Part shown: piece by piece, positions 8,908-16,847 of the stretch | Layout: every line of letters begins with the position of its first letter | Numbering within the stretch: position 1 is the first letter of the stretch | NCBI GenBank assembly: GCA_963847345.1 | Contig: CAWJZU010000008.1 | Coordinates: forward strand, 1 to 64,000 | Source of the DNA: DATARH01 sp963847345 | Lineage (GTDB): Bacteria; Pseudomonadota; Alphaproteobacteria; ATCC43930; CGMCC-115725 | Length of the DNA stretch: 64,000 nt | Reading direction: 5' to 3' | The notes under the pieces: model-generated | What the model saw: the letters and a program-made list of their open reading frames with translations, nothing else | What the model was told of the DNA's origin: nothing | Databases searched by the model: none | Translations under genes and position numbers: made by a program

Positions 8908-10392
8908 ATGGCGGCAGCACGTTATCCGACGCTTTTCGAGATCAATGCGCGTGTATGGCTTCGGCGGCTGTCCGCCGCGGCAGGCAAGGGCATCACTCTG
9001 GCCGACATTGACGAAGCCACGCTGGACGGCTTCGCGAAACAGGGGTTCGACTGGATCTGGCTGCTGAGCGTCTGGCAGACCGGTGCCGCCGGCCAGGCCG
9101 TCTCGCGCGGCAATCCGCAATGGCGCACCGAGTTCGAGACGGTTCTGCCGGACCTTGCCGAGGACGATATCTGCGGCTCCGGTTTTGCGATCACGGCTTA
9201 CACGGTCAGCGACGCGCTGGGCGGCGAGCCGGCGCTGGCGGCATTCCGCGAGAAGCTGGCCAGGCGCGGCATCCAGCTGATGCTTGACTTCGTGCCCAAC
9301 CATACCGCCATCGACCATCCCTGGGTCCGGGATCGCCCCGATTACTATGTGCAGGGCAACGAGGTCATGCTGTCCGGTTCGCCGCATAATTACATACGCG
9401 TCAAGACCAATGCGGGACCCAGAATTCTGGCCTATGGCCGCGATCCTAATTTCCCGGGTTGGCCGGATACATTACAGCTCGATTATTCCAATGCCGCGCT
9501 ACGGGCGGCGCGGATCGAGGAGTTGACCGCGATCGCCGGCAAGTGCGACGGCGTGCGCTGCGACATGGCGATGCTGCTATTGCCGGAAATTTTCCAGCGC
9601 ACCTGGGGCGTGACGCCGGAGCCGTTCTGGCCGAATGCAACGGCTGCCGTGCACGCGAGATATCCCGCGTTCACCTTCATGGCGGAGGTCTACTGGGACC
9701 TCGAATGGCCATTGCAGCAGCAGGGCTTCGCCTATTGCTACGACAAGCGGCTCTATGACCGGCTCAAAGACGGGGCCGCGAGACCGATCCGCGACCATTT
9801 TCGCGCCGGCCTCGACTATCAGGACAGGCTGGCCCGCTTTCTCGAAAACCACGACGAGCCGCGGGCCGCGATCGAATTTCCCTGGCCGCAGCATCAGGCG
9901 GCGGCGATCATCACCTTTCTGTCGCCCGGCCTACGCTTCTTCCATCAGGGACAGTTCGAGGGAGCGCGGATCCGGGTGCCGACCCATCTTTGCCGCGGGC
10001 CGGTGGAACCGACGAACTCGGACGTCCAAGTATTCTACACGCGGCTGCTGCAGGTGCTGCGGACGACCAAAGCCTTTCGCGACGGCTCCTGGTCAGAGAT
10101 CGAACCGCAACCCGCATGGTCGGGCAACTGGACCGCCGATGGCTTCATCGCCTATGCCTGGACAGGCGAAGGCAGTCGGTACGTCGTCGTCGTCAACTAT
10201 GCCGGCAACCAGGGGCAGTGCCGGCTGCCGCTGCCATTCCCGGAACTTCGTGGTCGGCAAATACGCCTTGCCGATGCCATGGGGACCGAAATATACGATC
10301 ACGACGGCACGGACCTCGTCGATAACGGCCTCTATATCGATCACAGCCCCTGGCATTTCAACGTGTTCGAGTTGCACGCCATCGGGCATTAA
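8908..10392 (+). CDS. GH13 alpha-amylase-family glycosidase
   Basis: This 494-residue cytosolic enzyme has a GH13 TIM barrel with all three catalytic acids: Asp219 in CDGVRCDMAM, Glu260 in FMAEVYWD, and Asp316 in FLENHDEPR. Region I is LMLDFVPNHT. Region II is close to the canonical form but unusually short of charged residues. A C-terminal beta domain (AYAWTGEGSRYVVVVNYAG) follows. It is smaller than most amylases and begins directly with ARYPTLFEINARVWL, which marks a bacterial subgroup often found next to GH63-like enzymes. It probably works with the upstream glycosidase on a small alpha-glucoside; hydrolase versus transglycosylase activity cannot be told from the sequence. Confidence 0.87.
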   Translation: MAAARYPTLFEINARVWLRRLSAAAGKGITLADIDEATLDGFAKQGFDWIWLLSVWQTGAAGQAVSRGNPQWRTEFETVLPDLAEDDICGSGFAITAYTVSDALGGEPALAAFREKLARRGIQLMLDFVPNHTAIDHPWVRDRPDYYVQGNEVMLSGSPHNYIRVKTNAGPRILAYGRDPNFPGWPDTLQLDYSNAALRAARIEELTAIAGKCDGVRCDMAMLLLPEIFQRTWGVTPEPFWPNATAAVHARYPAFTFMAEVYWDLEWPLQQQGFAYCYDKRLYDRLKDGAARPIRDHFRAGLDYQDRLARFLENHDEPRAAIEFPWPQHQAAAIITFLSPGLRFFHQGQFEGARIRVPTHLCRGPVEPTNSDVQVFYTRLLQVLRTTKAFRDGSWSEIEPQPAWSGNWTADGFIAYAWTGEGSRYVVVVNYAGNQGQCRLPLPFPELRGRQIRLADAMGTEIYDHDGTDLVDNGLYIDHSPWHFNVFELHAIGH

Positions 10393-10395
10393 ACG

Positions 10396-10452
10396 ATGCC
10401 GCGTAGGTTCGCCATGGCCGTGCTGGCATTATCGCTGATGGCCTGCAGCTGA
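10396..10452 (+). other. 18-codon lipoprotein-signal-like mini-ORF
   Basis: Just after the GH13 stop, ATG opens a frame of 18 codons reading MPRRFAMAVLALSLMACS and then stops. This is a nearly complete lipoprotein signal peptide (positively charged start, hydrophobic core, LMAC lipobox) with no mature protein behind it. It may be the stub of a lost lipoprotein gene, or chance. No convincing continuation in another frame was found. Confidence 0.3.
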
Positions 10453-10477
10453 CAAAGAGAGGAAACATCAGCCATCT

Positions 10478-10657
10478 TCAGTAATACGTGACATCCATCC
10501 GTTGCAGGGGGAAGCCCTGATCCGGCGAAGGAAAATTTAGCAGGAACATGAGGAAAAGTGAAACGTTGCCCGGGTATGAACTCTCCTGAATGTCGCGACG
10601 GTCAAAAAGACACCTAATGGTTCGCCGTAGCGAAGTGAAATAATATCGCTTCGACAT
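10478..10657 (-). CDS. small hypothetical protein downstream of phoU
   Basis: This 59-codon frame is listed because its ATG is preceded by an excellent ribosome binding site (AAGGAGAGAGGGG). The product is basic at the start (MSKRYYFTSLRRTIR), has a short hydrophobic stretch (VSLFLMFLLNF, about residues 32-42), and matches no family I recognise. It lies in the 435-base gap between the GH13 gene and phoU, on the same strand as phoU, 170 bases beyond its stop. It could be a real small membrane-associated protein or an accident of a purine-rich stretch. Confidence 0.3.
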   Translation of the reverse strand: MSKRYYFTSLRRTIRCLFDRRDIQESSYPGNVSLFLMFLLNFPSPDQGFPLQRMDVTYY

Positions 10658-10827
10658 CCCCTCTCTCCTTTTTCTCGCCGTAAGGACCACGAATGCCGAG
10701 CAGAAGAAGCCGGCGCGTGTGTGGTCCCGTGCGCTCCTTGGCGGGTGGGGCACTGCGCTGCCGGTTGCAAGAACGGTTAACGGCCGCTCGCGCCACCAGC
10801 GTAGAGTGCATGGAAGGGGCCGCGGGT

Positions 10828-11583
10828 TTACGGCGGCTCCGGCGTGCCGGCAGGGCGACTGGAGGTCGTGTCCCGATCGGATGCAACCAGTTCGAGGCTC
10901 GATTTGTCGCCTTTTGGCCGCACCTGATCGAGCGGTTTGCCGTAAACGAGGTAATAGAGGTCTTCCGCGATGTTGGTCGCGTGGTCGCCGATGCGCTCGA
11001 TGTTCTTCGCCATGAACAAGAGGTGCGTGTAGACGCCGATATTGCGCGGATCCTCCATCATGTAGGTCAGGAACTCGCGGAACAGGCTCGAATACATCTC
11101 GTCGAGCTCTTCGTCGCGATTCCACACGTCGAGCGCCTTGTCGGCATCGCGATCCACGTAGGCGTCGATCACGTCCTTGATCAGCAGCAGCGCGAGGTGC
11201 GCCATCCGCGGCAGCGCGTGCGCCGGCTGCATCGGCGGCGATTGCGCGAGCGCGATAGAACGTTTGGCGACATTGGCGGCATAATCGCAGATTCGCTCGA
11301 GATCGCTGGCGATCTTCAGCGCGGCAACGACCTCGCGCAGATCGCGCGCCATCGGCTGGCGCAGCGCCAGCAGCCTAACCGCCAGATTGTCGAGATCACG
11401 CTCGAGCTGATCCACCTTGTCGTCGCCCTGGATGACTTGCGCTGCGAGATCGCTGTCGCGCTTGACCACGGCCTCGATCGCGGCGGCGAGCTGGCTTTCC
11501 GCCATCCCGCCCATCTCGACAATGATCTGTTTCAGGCGATCGAGTTCCTCGTCATAGCTCTTGACGATGTGTTCGGAAGGCAT
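10828..11583 (-). CDS. phoU: phosphate transport system regulator PhoU
   Basis: PhoU links the Pst transporter to the PhoR/PhoB two-component system and represses the Pho regulon when phosphate is plentiful. The 251-residue protein is all alpha-helical, with two repeats of the PhoU fold carrying the metal-binding signatures: DLREVVAALKIASDLERICDY in the first half and FMAKNIERIGDHATNIAED in the second. A polar C-terminal tail of about 20 residues follows. It is the last gene of pstSCAB-phoU, 17 bases after pstB, the usual order in proteobacteria. Confidence 0.96.
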   Translation of the reverse strand: MPSEHIVKSYDEELDRLKQIIVEMGGMAESQLAAAIEAVVKRDSDLAAQVIQGDDKVDQLERDLDNLAVRLLALRQPMARDLREVVAALKIASDLERICDYAANVAKRSIALAQSPPMQPAHALPRMAHLALLLIKDVIDAYVDRDADKALDVWNRDEELDEMYSSLFREFLTYMMEDPRNIGVYTHLLFMAKNIERIGDHATNIAEDLYYLVYGKPLDQVRPKGDKSSLELVASDRDTTSSRPAGTPEPP

Positions 11584-11600
11584 CTGCGCGTTCCCCGCTC

Positions 11601-12389
11601 TCAGCCGAATCGCCCAGTGATGTAGTCCTCGGTCTGTCGCTTCGCCGGATGCGTAAAGATCGTCTCCGTCTCGTCAAACTCGATCAGTTCGCCGAGGTAA
11701 AGAAATGCCGTGTAGTCCGAGGTGCGCGCCGCCTGTTGCATGTTGTGGGTGACGATCGCGATGCAATAATCGTCCTTCAGCTCGGCGATCAGTTCCTCGA
11801 TGCGCTGCGTCGAGAGCGGGTCGAGCGCCGAAGCCGGCTCGTCGAGCAGCAGGATCTCCGGGCGGATCGCGATCCCGCGCGCGATGCACAGGCGCTGCTG
11901 CTGTCCGCCGGACAGGCTGAGCCCACTTTGCCGCAGCTTGTCGCTGACCTCGTCCCACAGTGCGGCGCCGCGCAGGGCCGCTTCGACCCGGTCGTCGAGT
12001 TCACTTTTCGGCAGCCTTTCGTAAAGCCGGATGCCGAACGCGATGTTGTCGTAGATCGACATCGGAAACGGGGTCGGCTTTTGGAACACCATCCCGACCC
12101 TGGCGCGCAGCAGGTTCAGATCGACGCCGGGAGCCAGTATATCGACCCCGTCGATCAACACCTCGCCGGTCGCGACCTGTCCCGGGTAAAGCTGATAGAT
12201 GCGGTTCAGGATGCGCAGCAGCGTGGACTTGCCGCAGCCCGATGGGCCGATGAACGCGGTGACGCGCCGGTCGTAGAGCGGCAGCGTGATCCCATGCAGC
12301 GCTTTGAACTTGCCGTAATAAAAGTCGATGTTGCGGAGATCGACCTTGACCTTCGGCGCCGGGTCGGTGGCGGGCGCCCGCTGACCCAC
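11601..12389 (-). CDS. pstB: phosphate ABC transporter ATP-binding protein PstB
   Basis: This cytoplasmic ATPase drives phosphate import through PstCA. The 262 residues show Walker A GPSGCGKST (48-56), the Q-loop in GMVFQKPTPFPMSIYDN, signature LSGGQQQR, Walker B ILLLDEPASALDP, and the switch His in IVTHNMQQAAR. The GTG start at 12389 is the first usable one in frame but has no ribosome binding site. An ATG at 12510 overlaps the pstA stop (ATGA) in a frame offset by one base. Either pstB really begins at 12389, or its N-terminal extension has lost its frame through an indel between about 12390 and 12500. The ABC domain itself is complete. Confidence 0.95.
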   Translation of the reverse strand: MGQRAPATDPAPKVKVDLRNIDFYYGKFKALHGITLPLYDRRVTAFIGPSGCGKSTLLRILNRIYQLYPGQVATGEVLIDGVDILAPGVDLNLLRARVGMVFQKPTPFPMSIYDNIAFGIRLYERLPKSELDDRVEAALRGAALWDEVSDKLRQSGLSLSGGQQQRLCIARGIAIRPEILLLDEPASALDPLSTQRIEELIAELKDDYCIAIVTHNMQQAARTSDYTAFLYLGELIEFDETETIFTHPAKRQTEDYITGRFG

Positions 12390-12506
12390 CGTAACCGGGC
12401 GCGGCGTAAGCGGCGGCGCCGCGGCGCGGCTCTCGCGATGGCGATCGGTGCGCGCCGGCGGCGGCGGGTTCTCGCTCGGCGTCGATCGAGCGTGCGAAGC
12501 GGGAGT

Positions 12507-13349
12507 TCATGGCTTGAAGCTGCTCCACGAGGCCAGAATTCGGGCCGTGATGTTGAGGACGAGCACCGCCGCGGTGATCAGCAGCGCGCCGCCCCAGGCG
12601 AGCGCCTGCCAATCGGCGTAGGGGCTCATCGCGAACTGGAAGATGACCACCGGCAGATTGGCCATCGGCGCGTTGAGGTCGGTGCTCCAGAACTGGTTGT
12701 TGAGCGCGGTGAACAGCAGCGGCGCGGTCTCGCCGGAGATCCGGGCGACCGCCAGCAGCACGCCGGTCAACATGCCCTGCACCGCGGCGCGGTAGGCGAT
12801 CATCACGATGACCTTCCATTTCGGCGCGCCGAGCGCGGTGGCCGCCTCGCGCAGTGCGCTCGGCACCAGCCGCAGCATGTCCTCGGTCGTGCGCACGACA
12901 ACCGGGACCGTGATGATCGCGAGCGCCACCACGCCGGCCCAGGCCGAGAAATGACCCATGCGCAGCACGAGAACCTCGTAGACGAACAGGCCGATGATGA
13001 TCGATGGCGCACTCAAGAGGATGTCGTTGACAAAGCGCACGACCTCCCCAGTCCAGTGTCCGCGCGCGTATTCGGCAAGAAACGTCCCCGCGAGAATGCC
13101 GGTCGGGGTGCCGATCGCCGTCGCGATGCCGACCATGATCAGGCTGCCGACAATCGCGTTCAGGAGACCGCCGTCGCTGCCGGGCGGCGGCGTCATCTGC
13201 GTGAAGATCGCCGGTCCGATCGCGCCGATGCCGCCGATCAGCAGCGAGCCCAGCACCAGCAACAATAGCGCAAGCCCAACCGCGGTCGCGACAAACGACA
13301 GCCCGATGATGGTGCGATTGGCCAGGACCCGTCTGTGATAAAGGTCCAT
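12507..13349 (-). CDS. pstA: phosphate ABC transporter permease PstA
   Basis: This inner-membrane permease pairs with PstC to form the phosphate channel. The 280-residue protein has about six transmembrane helices, the first at residues 14-38 (IIGLSFVATAVGLALLLLV). The EAA-like loop that contacts PstB reads LREAATALGAPKWKVI. It starts only two bases after the pstC stop, so translation is coupled. Length and topology are normal for the family. Confidence 0.95.
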   Translation of the reverse strand: MDLYHRRVLANRTIIGLSFVATAVGLALLLLVLGSLLIGGIGAIGPAIFTQMTPPPGSDGGLLNAIVGSLIMVGIATAIGTPTGILAGTFLAEYARGHWTGEVVRFVNDILLSAPSIIIGLFVYEVLVLRMGHFSAWAGVVALAIITVPVVVRTTEDMLRLVPSALREAATALGAPKWKVIVMIAYRAAVQGMLTGVLLAVARISGETAPLLFTALNNQFWSTDLNAPMANLPVVIFQFAMSPYADWQALAWGGALLITAAVLVLNITARILASWSSFKP

Positions 13350-13351
13350 CT

Positions 13352-14326
13352 CTACCCCCCCGCCTGCCGCTCGAGGTGGATCAGCAAAATCTTGGCGGCG
13401 GCGAGGACGAAGAACGTGATCACGAACAGGATCAGTCCGAGCGCAATCAGTGAGGACAGATAGAGGTCGCCGACCGCCTCGGTGAATTCGTTCGCCAACG
13501 CCGCCGAAATCGTCGTCCCGGGCTGCAGCAGCGAGGCGCTGATGCGGTGCGCGTTGCCGATCACGAACGTCACGGCCATCGTCTCGCCGAGTGCGCGTCC
13601 AAGTCCCAGCAGGATGCCCCCGACGACGCCGATCCGCGCATAGGGCAGCACGACCTGCCAGACCACTTCAGCCGTCGTCGAACCGAGTGCATAGGCGCTT
13701 TCCTTCAGCACCGGCGGCACAGTCTCGAACACGTCGCGCATCACCGAGGCGATAAACGGCAGCACCATGACCGACAGAATAAACCCAGCGGTCAGGACGC
13801 CGATGCCCAGCGGCGGCCCGGCGAACAGCAGGCCGATGCCCGGGATGTTGCCGAGCGTGTTGATCAGCGCCGGCTGGACATAGGCTTGCAGAAACGGCGC
13901 GAGCACGAACAGACCCCAGATGCCGTAGATGATGCTTGGGATCGCGGCGAGCAGCTCGATCATCGTGCCGAGCGGCCGCTTCAGCCAGACCGGGCACAAT
14001 TCGGTGATGAACAGCGCAACGCCGAACGCGACCGGTATGCCGATCGCCATCGCGATCGCCGACGTCACGAGGGTGCCATAAATTGGCGCAAGCGCGCCGA
14101 ACTGCTCCGTGACCGGGTTCCAGGTCTCGGTCGCGATGAAATTGAAACCGAATTTCCGTAGCGCCGGCAATGAACCGTAAATCAGCGCCGCGATGACGCC
14201 GCACAGCACCAGCAGCACAAGCAGCGCGAAAACCAGCGTCACGCCGTGGAATGCCCTGTCGGCGAACGCTCCGCGCTGGCCGGCTCCGGCCGCGATTCGC
14301 GTCCTACCCAGTGTTTCCGCCGTCAT
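13352..14326 (-). CDS. pstC: phosphate ABC transporter permease PstC
   Basis: This is the second phosphate permease subunit, 324 residues with about six transmembrane segments and a long periplasmic region between the first two (SLPALRKFGFNFIATETWNP). The PstB-contact loop reads LKESAYALGSTTAEVVW, and the C-terminal half has LGLGRALGETMAVTFVIGNA, a PstC hallmark. It is separated from pstS by about 100 bases carrying a strong hairpin, and followed immediately by pstA. Expression is expected to fall under PhoB with the rest of the operon. Confidence 0.95.
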   Translation of the reverse strand: MTAETLGRTRIAAGAGQRGAFADRAFHGVTLVFALLVLLVLCGVIAALIYGSLPALRKFGFNFIATETWNPVTEQFGALAPIYGTLVTSAIAMAIGIPVAFGVALFITELCPVWLKRPLGTMIELLAAIPSIIYGIWGLFVLAPFLQAYVQPALINTLGNIPGIGLLFAGPPLGIGVLTAGFILSVMVLPFIASVMRDVFETVPPVLKESAYALGSTTAEVVWQVVLPYARIGVVGGILLGLGRALGETMAVTFVIGNAHRISASLLQPGTTISAALANEFTEAVGDLYLSSLIALGLILFVITFFVLAAAKILLIHLERQAGG

Positions 14327-14366
14327 GACTGCTCCGTCCGACGTGCTACTTGGCGCAGCGAATCCG

Positions 14367-14405
14367 AAGAGGCGCCCTCCCCGCCACCCGGGGAAGGCAC
14401 CTCTT
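14367..14405 (-). promoter_or_regulatory. strong intercistronic stem-loop between pstS and pstC
   Basis: Positions 14367-14383 and 14389-14405 form a 17-base-pair stem with two mismatched positions, closed by the five-base loop CCACC. There is no U-tract after the stem in the direction of transcription, so it is unlikely to be a full terminator. Its place directly downstream of pstS fits a structure that protects the pstS mRNA or partly attenuates transcription, keeping the binding protein in excess over the membrane subunits. That role is inference. Confidence 0.6.
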
Positions 14406-14429
14406 CTCAGTTAGGAATCGCGGGGCCGA

Positions 14430-15497
14430 TTACGAAGAGGGACCGGTCCAAACCGGCTTGTCGTCGGGACCGACGATCTCCTTCCTCCACATCTGCTCCA
14501 CCGCACCGGATACCGGTCCGGGCATGGGGACGTAGTGCAGCTCCTGCGCCATCTTGTCGCCGTTGCGATAGGCCCAGTCGAAGAAGTCGAGCGCCTGCTT
14601 CGCTTTCTGCGGATCCTGTTGCTGCTTATGCATCAGGATGAAGGTGGCGCCGGTGATCGGCCAGGTATCGGCACCGGGCTGATTAGTCAGGACCACACCA
14701 AAACCCGGCGCGCTCTTCCAGTCGGCGCCAGCGGCGGCGGCTTGGAAGGACTTGATTTCCGGGGCCACGAACTTGCCGTCCCGATTCTTCATCTGGGTGT
14801 AATTCAGCTTGTTCTGCAGCGCATAGGCATATTCGACATAGCCGATCGCGCCGTCGGTGCGGCCCGTCATCGCGGCGACGCCCTCATTGCCCTTGGCGCC
14901 AATCCCGCTCGGGAACTGAACAGAGGTGCCGGAGCCGACCTTCTGCTTGAACTGAGGATCGACCTTCGACAGGTAGTCGGTGAACAGGAACGTCGTGCCC
15001 GAGCCATCCGAGCGGTACACCGGCGCGATCGCCTTGTCGGGCAGGTTTACGCCCGGATTGAGCTGCGCGATCTTCGGGTCGTTCCACTTCGTGATATTGC
15101 CGACGTAGATCTCACCGAGCGTCTCGCCGTCGAGCTTGAGTTGGCCGGGCTGGATGCCCTGCAGATTAACCACCGGGACGACGCCGCCCATCACCATCGG
15201 CCATTGCGCGAGCCCGTCCTTCTCCAGCTGATCGCCTTTCAGCGGCATGTCGCTGGCGCCGAAATCGACGGTTTTCGAGGTGATCTGCTTGATGCCGCCG
15301 CCCGAGCCGATCGACTGGTAATTCATTGCATTACCGGTCTTCTGCTTGTAGGCGTCGGCCCATTTTGCGTAGATCGGATAGGGGAACGTCGCGCCTGCGC
15401 CGGAAATCTCGGCGGCGGAGGCGGCTCCCGATGCGGCGGCAACGGCCACTGCCGCCGCCAGCAGCGTTGAGCGAAAAAATGCCACAGCACACTCCAT
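14430..15497 (-). CDS. pstS: phosphate ABC transporter substrate-binding protein PstS
   Basis: PstS binds phosphate in the periplasm and delivers it to PstCA. The product (about 355 residues) has a Sec signal peptide (FFRSTLLAAAVAVAAASG, cleaved near ASA-AEI) followed by the family N-terminus ISGAGATFPYPIYAKWADAY. Phosphate-binding segments are GSGGGIKQI, DFGASDMPL, and RSDGSGTTFLFTDYL. The ATG at 15497 has no clear ribosome binding site. A GTG four codons later (15485) is preceded by GGAG at six-base spacing and may be the real start. First gene of the operon, downstream of a Pho-box-like array. Confidence 0.95.
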   Translation of the reverse strand: MECAVAFFRSTLLAAAVAVAAASGAASAAEISGAGATFPYPIYAKWADAYKQKTGNAMNYQSIGSGGGIKQITSKTVDFGASDMPLKGDQLEKDGLAQWPMVMGGVVPVVNLQGIQPGQLKLDGETLGEIYVGNITKWNDPKIAQLNPGVNLPDKAIAPVYRSDGSGTTFLFTDYLSKVDPQFKQKVGSGTSVQFPSGIGAKGNEGVAAMTGRTDGAIGYVEYAYALQNKLNYTQMKNRDGKFVAPEIKSFQAAAAGADWKSAPGFGVVLTNQPGADTWPITGATFILMHKQQQDPQKAKQALDFFDWAYRNGDKMAQELHYVPMPGPVSGAVEQMWRKEIVGPDDKPVWTGPSS

Positions 15498-15584
15498 TGT
15501 CGATTTGAGGAAAACGTGCGCTCCGGCAACGGCGCGTGGCCGCTCCCGGCGGTTGGCGCAATTTATAGAGACGGCGGACGACCG

Positions 15585-15617
15585 GAGAATGACCAATATA
15601 TTGCAAATTTATGACAA
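15585..15617 (-). promoter_or_regulatory. Pho-box-like array of three 11-base units upstream of pstS
   Basis: Reading toward pstS, three consecutive 11-base units occur: TTGTCATAAAT, TTGCAATATAT and TGGTCATTCTC. PhoB binds direct repeats with an 11-base period of the type CTGTCAT plus an AT-rich spacer. Over the first 18 bases the site matches the classical Pho box at 14 positions. A TATAAAT sequence lies about 17 bases beyond the third unit and could act as the -10 element. The array is roughly 90-120 bases upstream of pstS, as expected for phosphate-starvation control. Confidence 0.65.
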
Positions 15618-15721
15618 AGAGCCTGGGCACTGAATGGCTGGCGCACCGTCGGCGGCCGGTCGTATCCTGCGCGTCGGATTGCTATTTCGAAATTGACCCG
15701 CGGCAGGGAAAGGAAACCGAC

Positions 15722-16267
15722 ATGGCCAGGCTACCGTCGATTACCAGCAAGGAGCAGGTGCCGGCGAAGGACCACGCGACTTTCGACAGCATCGTCGCGA
15801 GCCGCGGCGCGGTGCAGGGACCGTTCACGATGTTTTTGCACAGCCCCGAGGTCGCCGGGCGGGCCGCCCATCTCGGCGCTTACGTCAGGTTTGAGGGCTC
15901 GCTCGACATGCGCGTGCGGGTGCTGGCGGCGATGACGGTCGCGCGCGAATTCGAGGCGATGTACGTCTGGGGGGCGCAGAGCGGCGGCGCCCGGCGGCTC
16001 GGCGTGCCGGAGACGACGATCACCGCGATCCGCGAAAACCATTCGCGAGGCATCCCGCCGGAAGACGCGCAGATCGTTGAGTTCACCCGGACCCTGCTGC
16101 GCAAGCATCGGGTCGACGACGCGACATTCAAGGCGATGCAGGAGCGGTTCGGGAATGACGAGCTGATCCAGCTGACAACCGCGATCGGCTATTACAGCCT
16201 CCTGTGCATGACCGTGAACACCTGCGAACTCGAAGCCGCTCCCGGCGCCGAAGTGCTGAAGGTGTAG
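15722..16267 (+). CDS. carboxymuconolactone decarboxylase (AhpD-fold) family protein
   Basis: This is a 181-residue protein of the all-helical CMD/AhpD fold. It has a GPFTMFLHSPEVAGRAAHLGAYVRF block and the helix VRVLAAMTVAREFEAMYVWGAQ, which follow the family pattern. The CxxC redox pair of true AhpD peroxidase partners is absent, and no decarboxylase-specific signature is visible, so the activity is unknown. The ATG at 15722 follows AGGGAAAGGAAACC at suitable spacing and matches the family N-terminus better than earlier in-frame starts. Divergent from pstS, sharing its upstream region. Confidence 0.82.
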   Translation: MARLPSITSKEQVPAKDHATFDSIVASRGAVQGPFTMFLHSPEVAGRAAHLGAYVRFEGSLDMRVRVLAAMTVAREFEAMYVWGAQSGGARRLGVPETTITAIRENHSRGIPPEDAQIVEFTRTLLRKHRVDDATFKAMQERFGNDELIQLTTAIGYYSLLCMTVNTCELEAAPGAEVLKV

Positions 16268-16523
16268 GGATCCAGGACTGCGGGTTCGCCGCCCGCACGA
16301 TACAGCGATGCGGGCGGAACGCGTGCCGTCCGACGGGTCGGCGGCATGCGATGGTGGGGCATGGCACAGACCGTCTGCATCCTCGACATCCGCCACCCCT
16401 CGTGGTCGGAGCGTCCGCCGTCCTCCGGATCGGTTAGGCCGGTGAACGGGGCAAGCTGCGTGATTCAACATCCGACCATGCCCTCTAGGGGCGGCCAACC
16501 CTCGCGTCGAGGTGGGGCCGTAT

Positions 16524-16847
16524 TCAGGCGTTCGCCGCGCCGCCGATCGGGGGCCTCCCGGCGATCCCCGGTACGGAGCGCCGCTTGGCGCCGTCGATCT
16601 CGATGTTGATCTCGAGCAGCGACGTGTCGCTGGCCTTGCCGAGGTTCTTGCCCAAATTGACGCGAATCATGTCGTCGCGAATCTCGACATAGCGCGCGAC
16701 AACGTCGATCAGCTCTTTCTGCAGTTTCGGCAGAAAGTCCGGCGCGTCGCGGCCGGCGCGCTCATGCGCCAGCACGATCTTGAGCCGCTCCTTGGCAACC
16801 GATGCAGAATTCCGGTGCGGCGAGAACAGGTTCTTGAACAGGTTCAT
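16524..16847 (-). CDS. minE: cell division topological specificity factor MinE
   Basis: MinE displaces MinD from the membrane and drives the pole-to-pole oscillation that keeps the division site at mid-cell. The 107-residue protein has the N-terminal membrane-targeting helix (MNLFKNLF), the MinD-binding stretch VAKERLKIVLAHERAGR, and the beta-stranded C-terminal domain with LEINIEIDGAKRR. The C-terminal tail is a little longer than in E. coli. Its ATG shares one base with the minD stop (TGATG), so the two are translationally coupled. Confidence 0.96.
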   Translation of the reverse strand: MNLFKNLFSPHRNSASVAKERLKIVLAHERAGRDAPDFLPKLQKELIDVVARYVEIRDDMIRVNLGKNLGKASDTSLLEINIEIDGAKRRSVPGIAGRPPIGGAANA

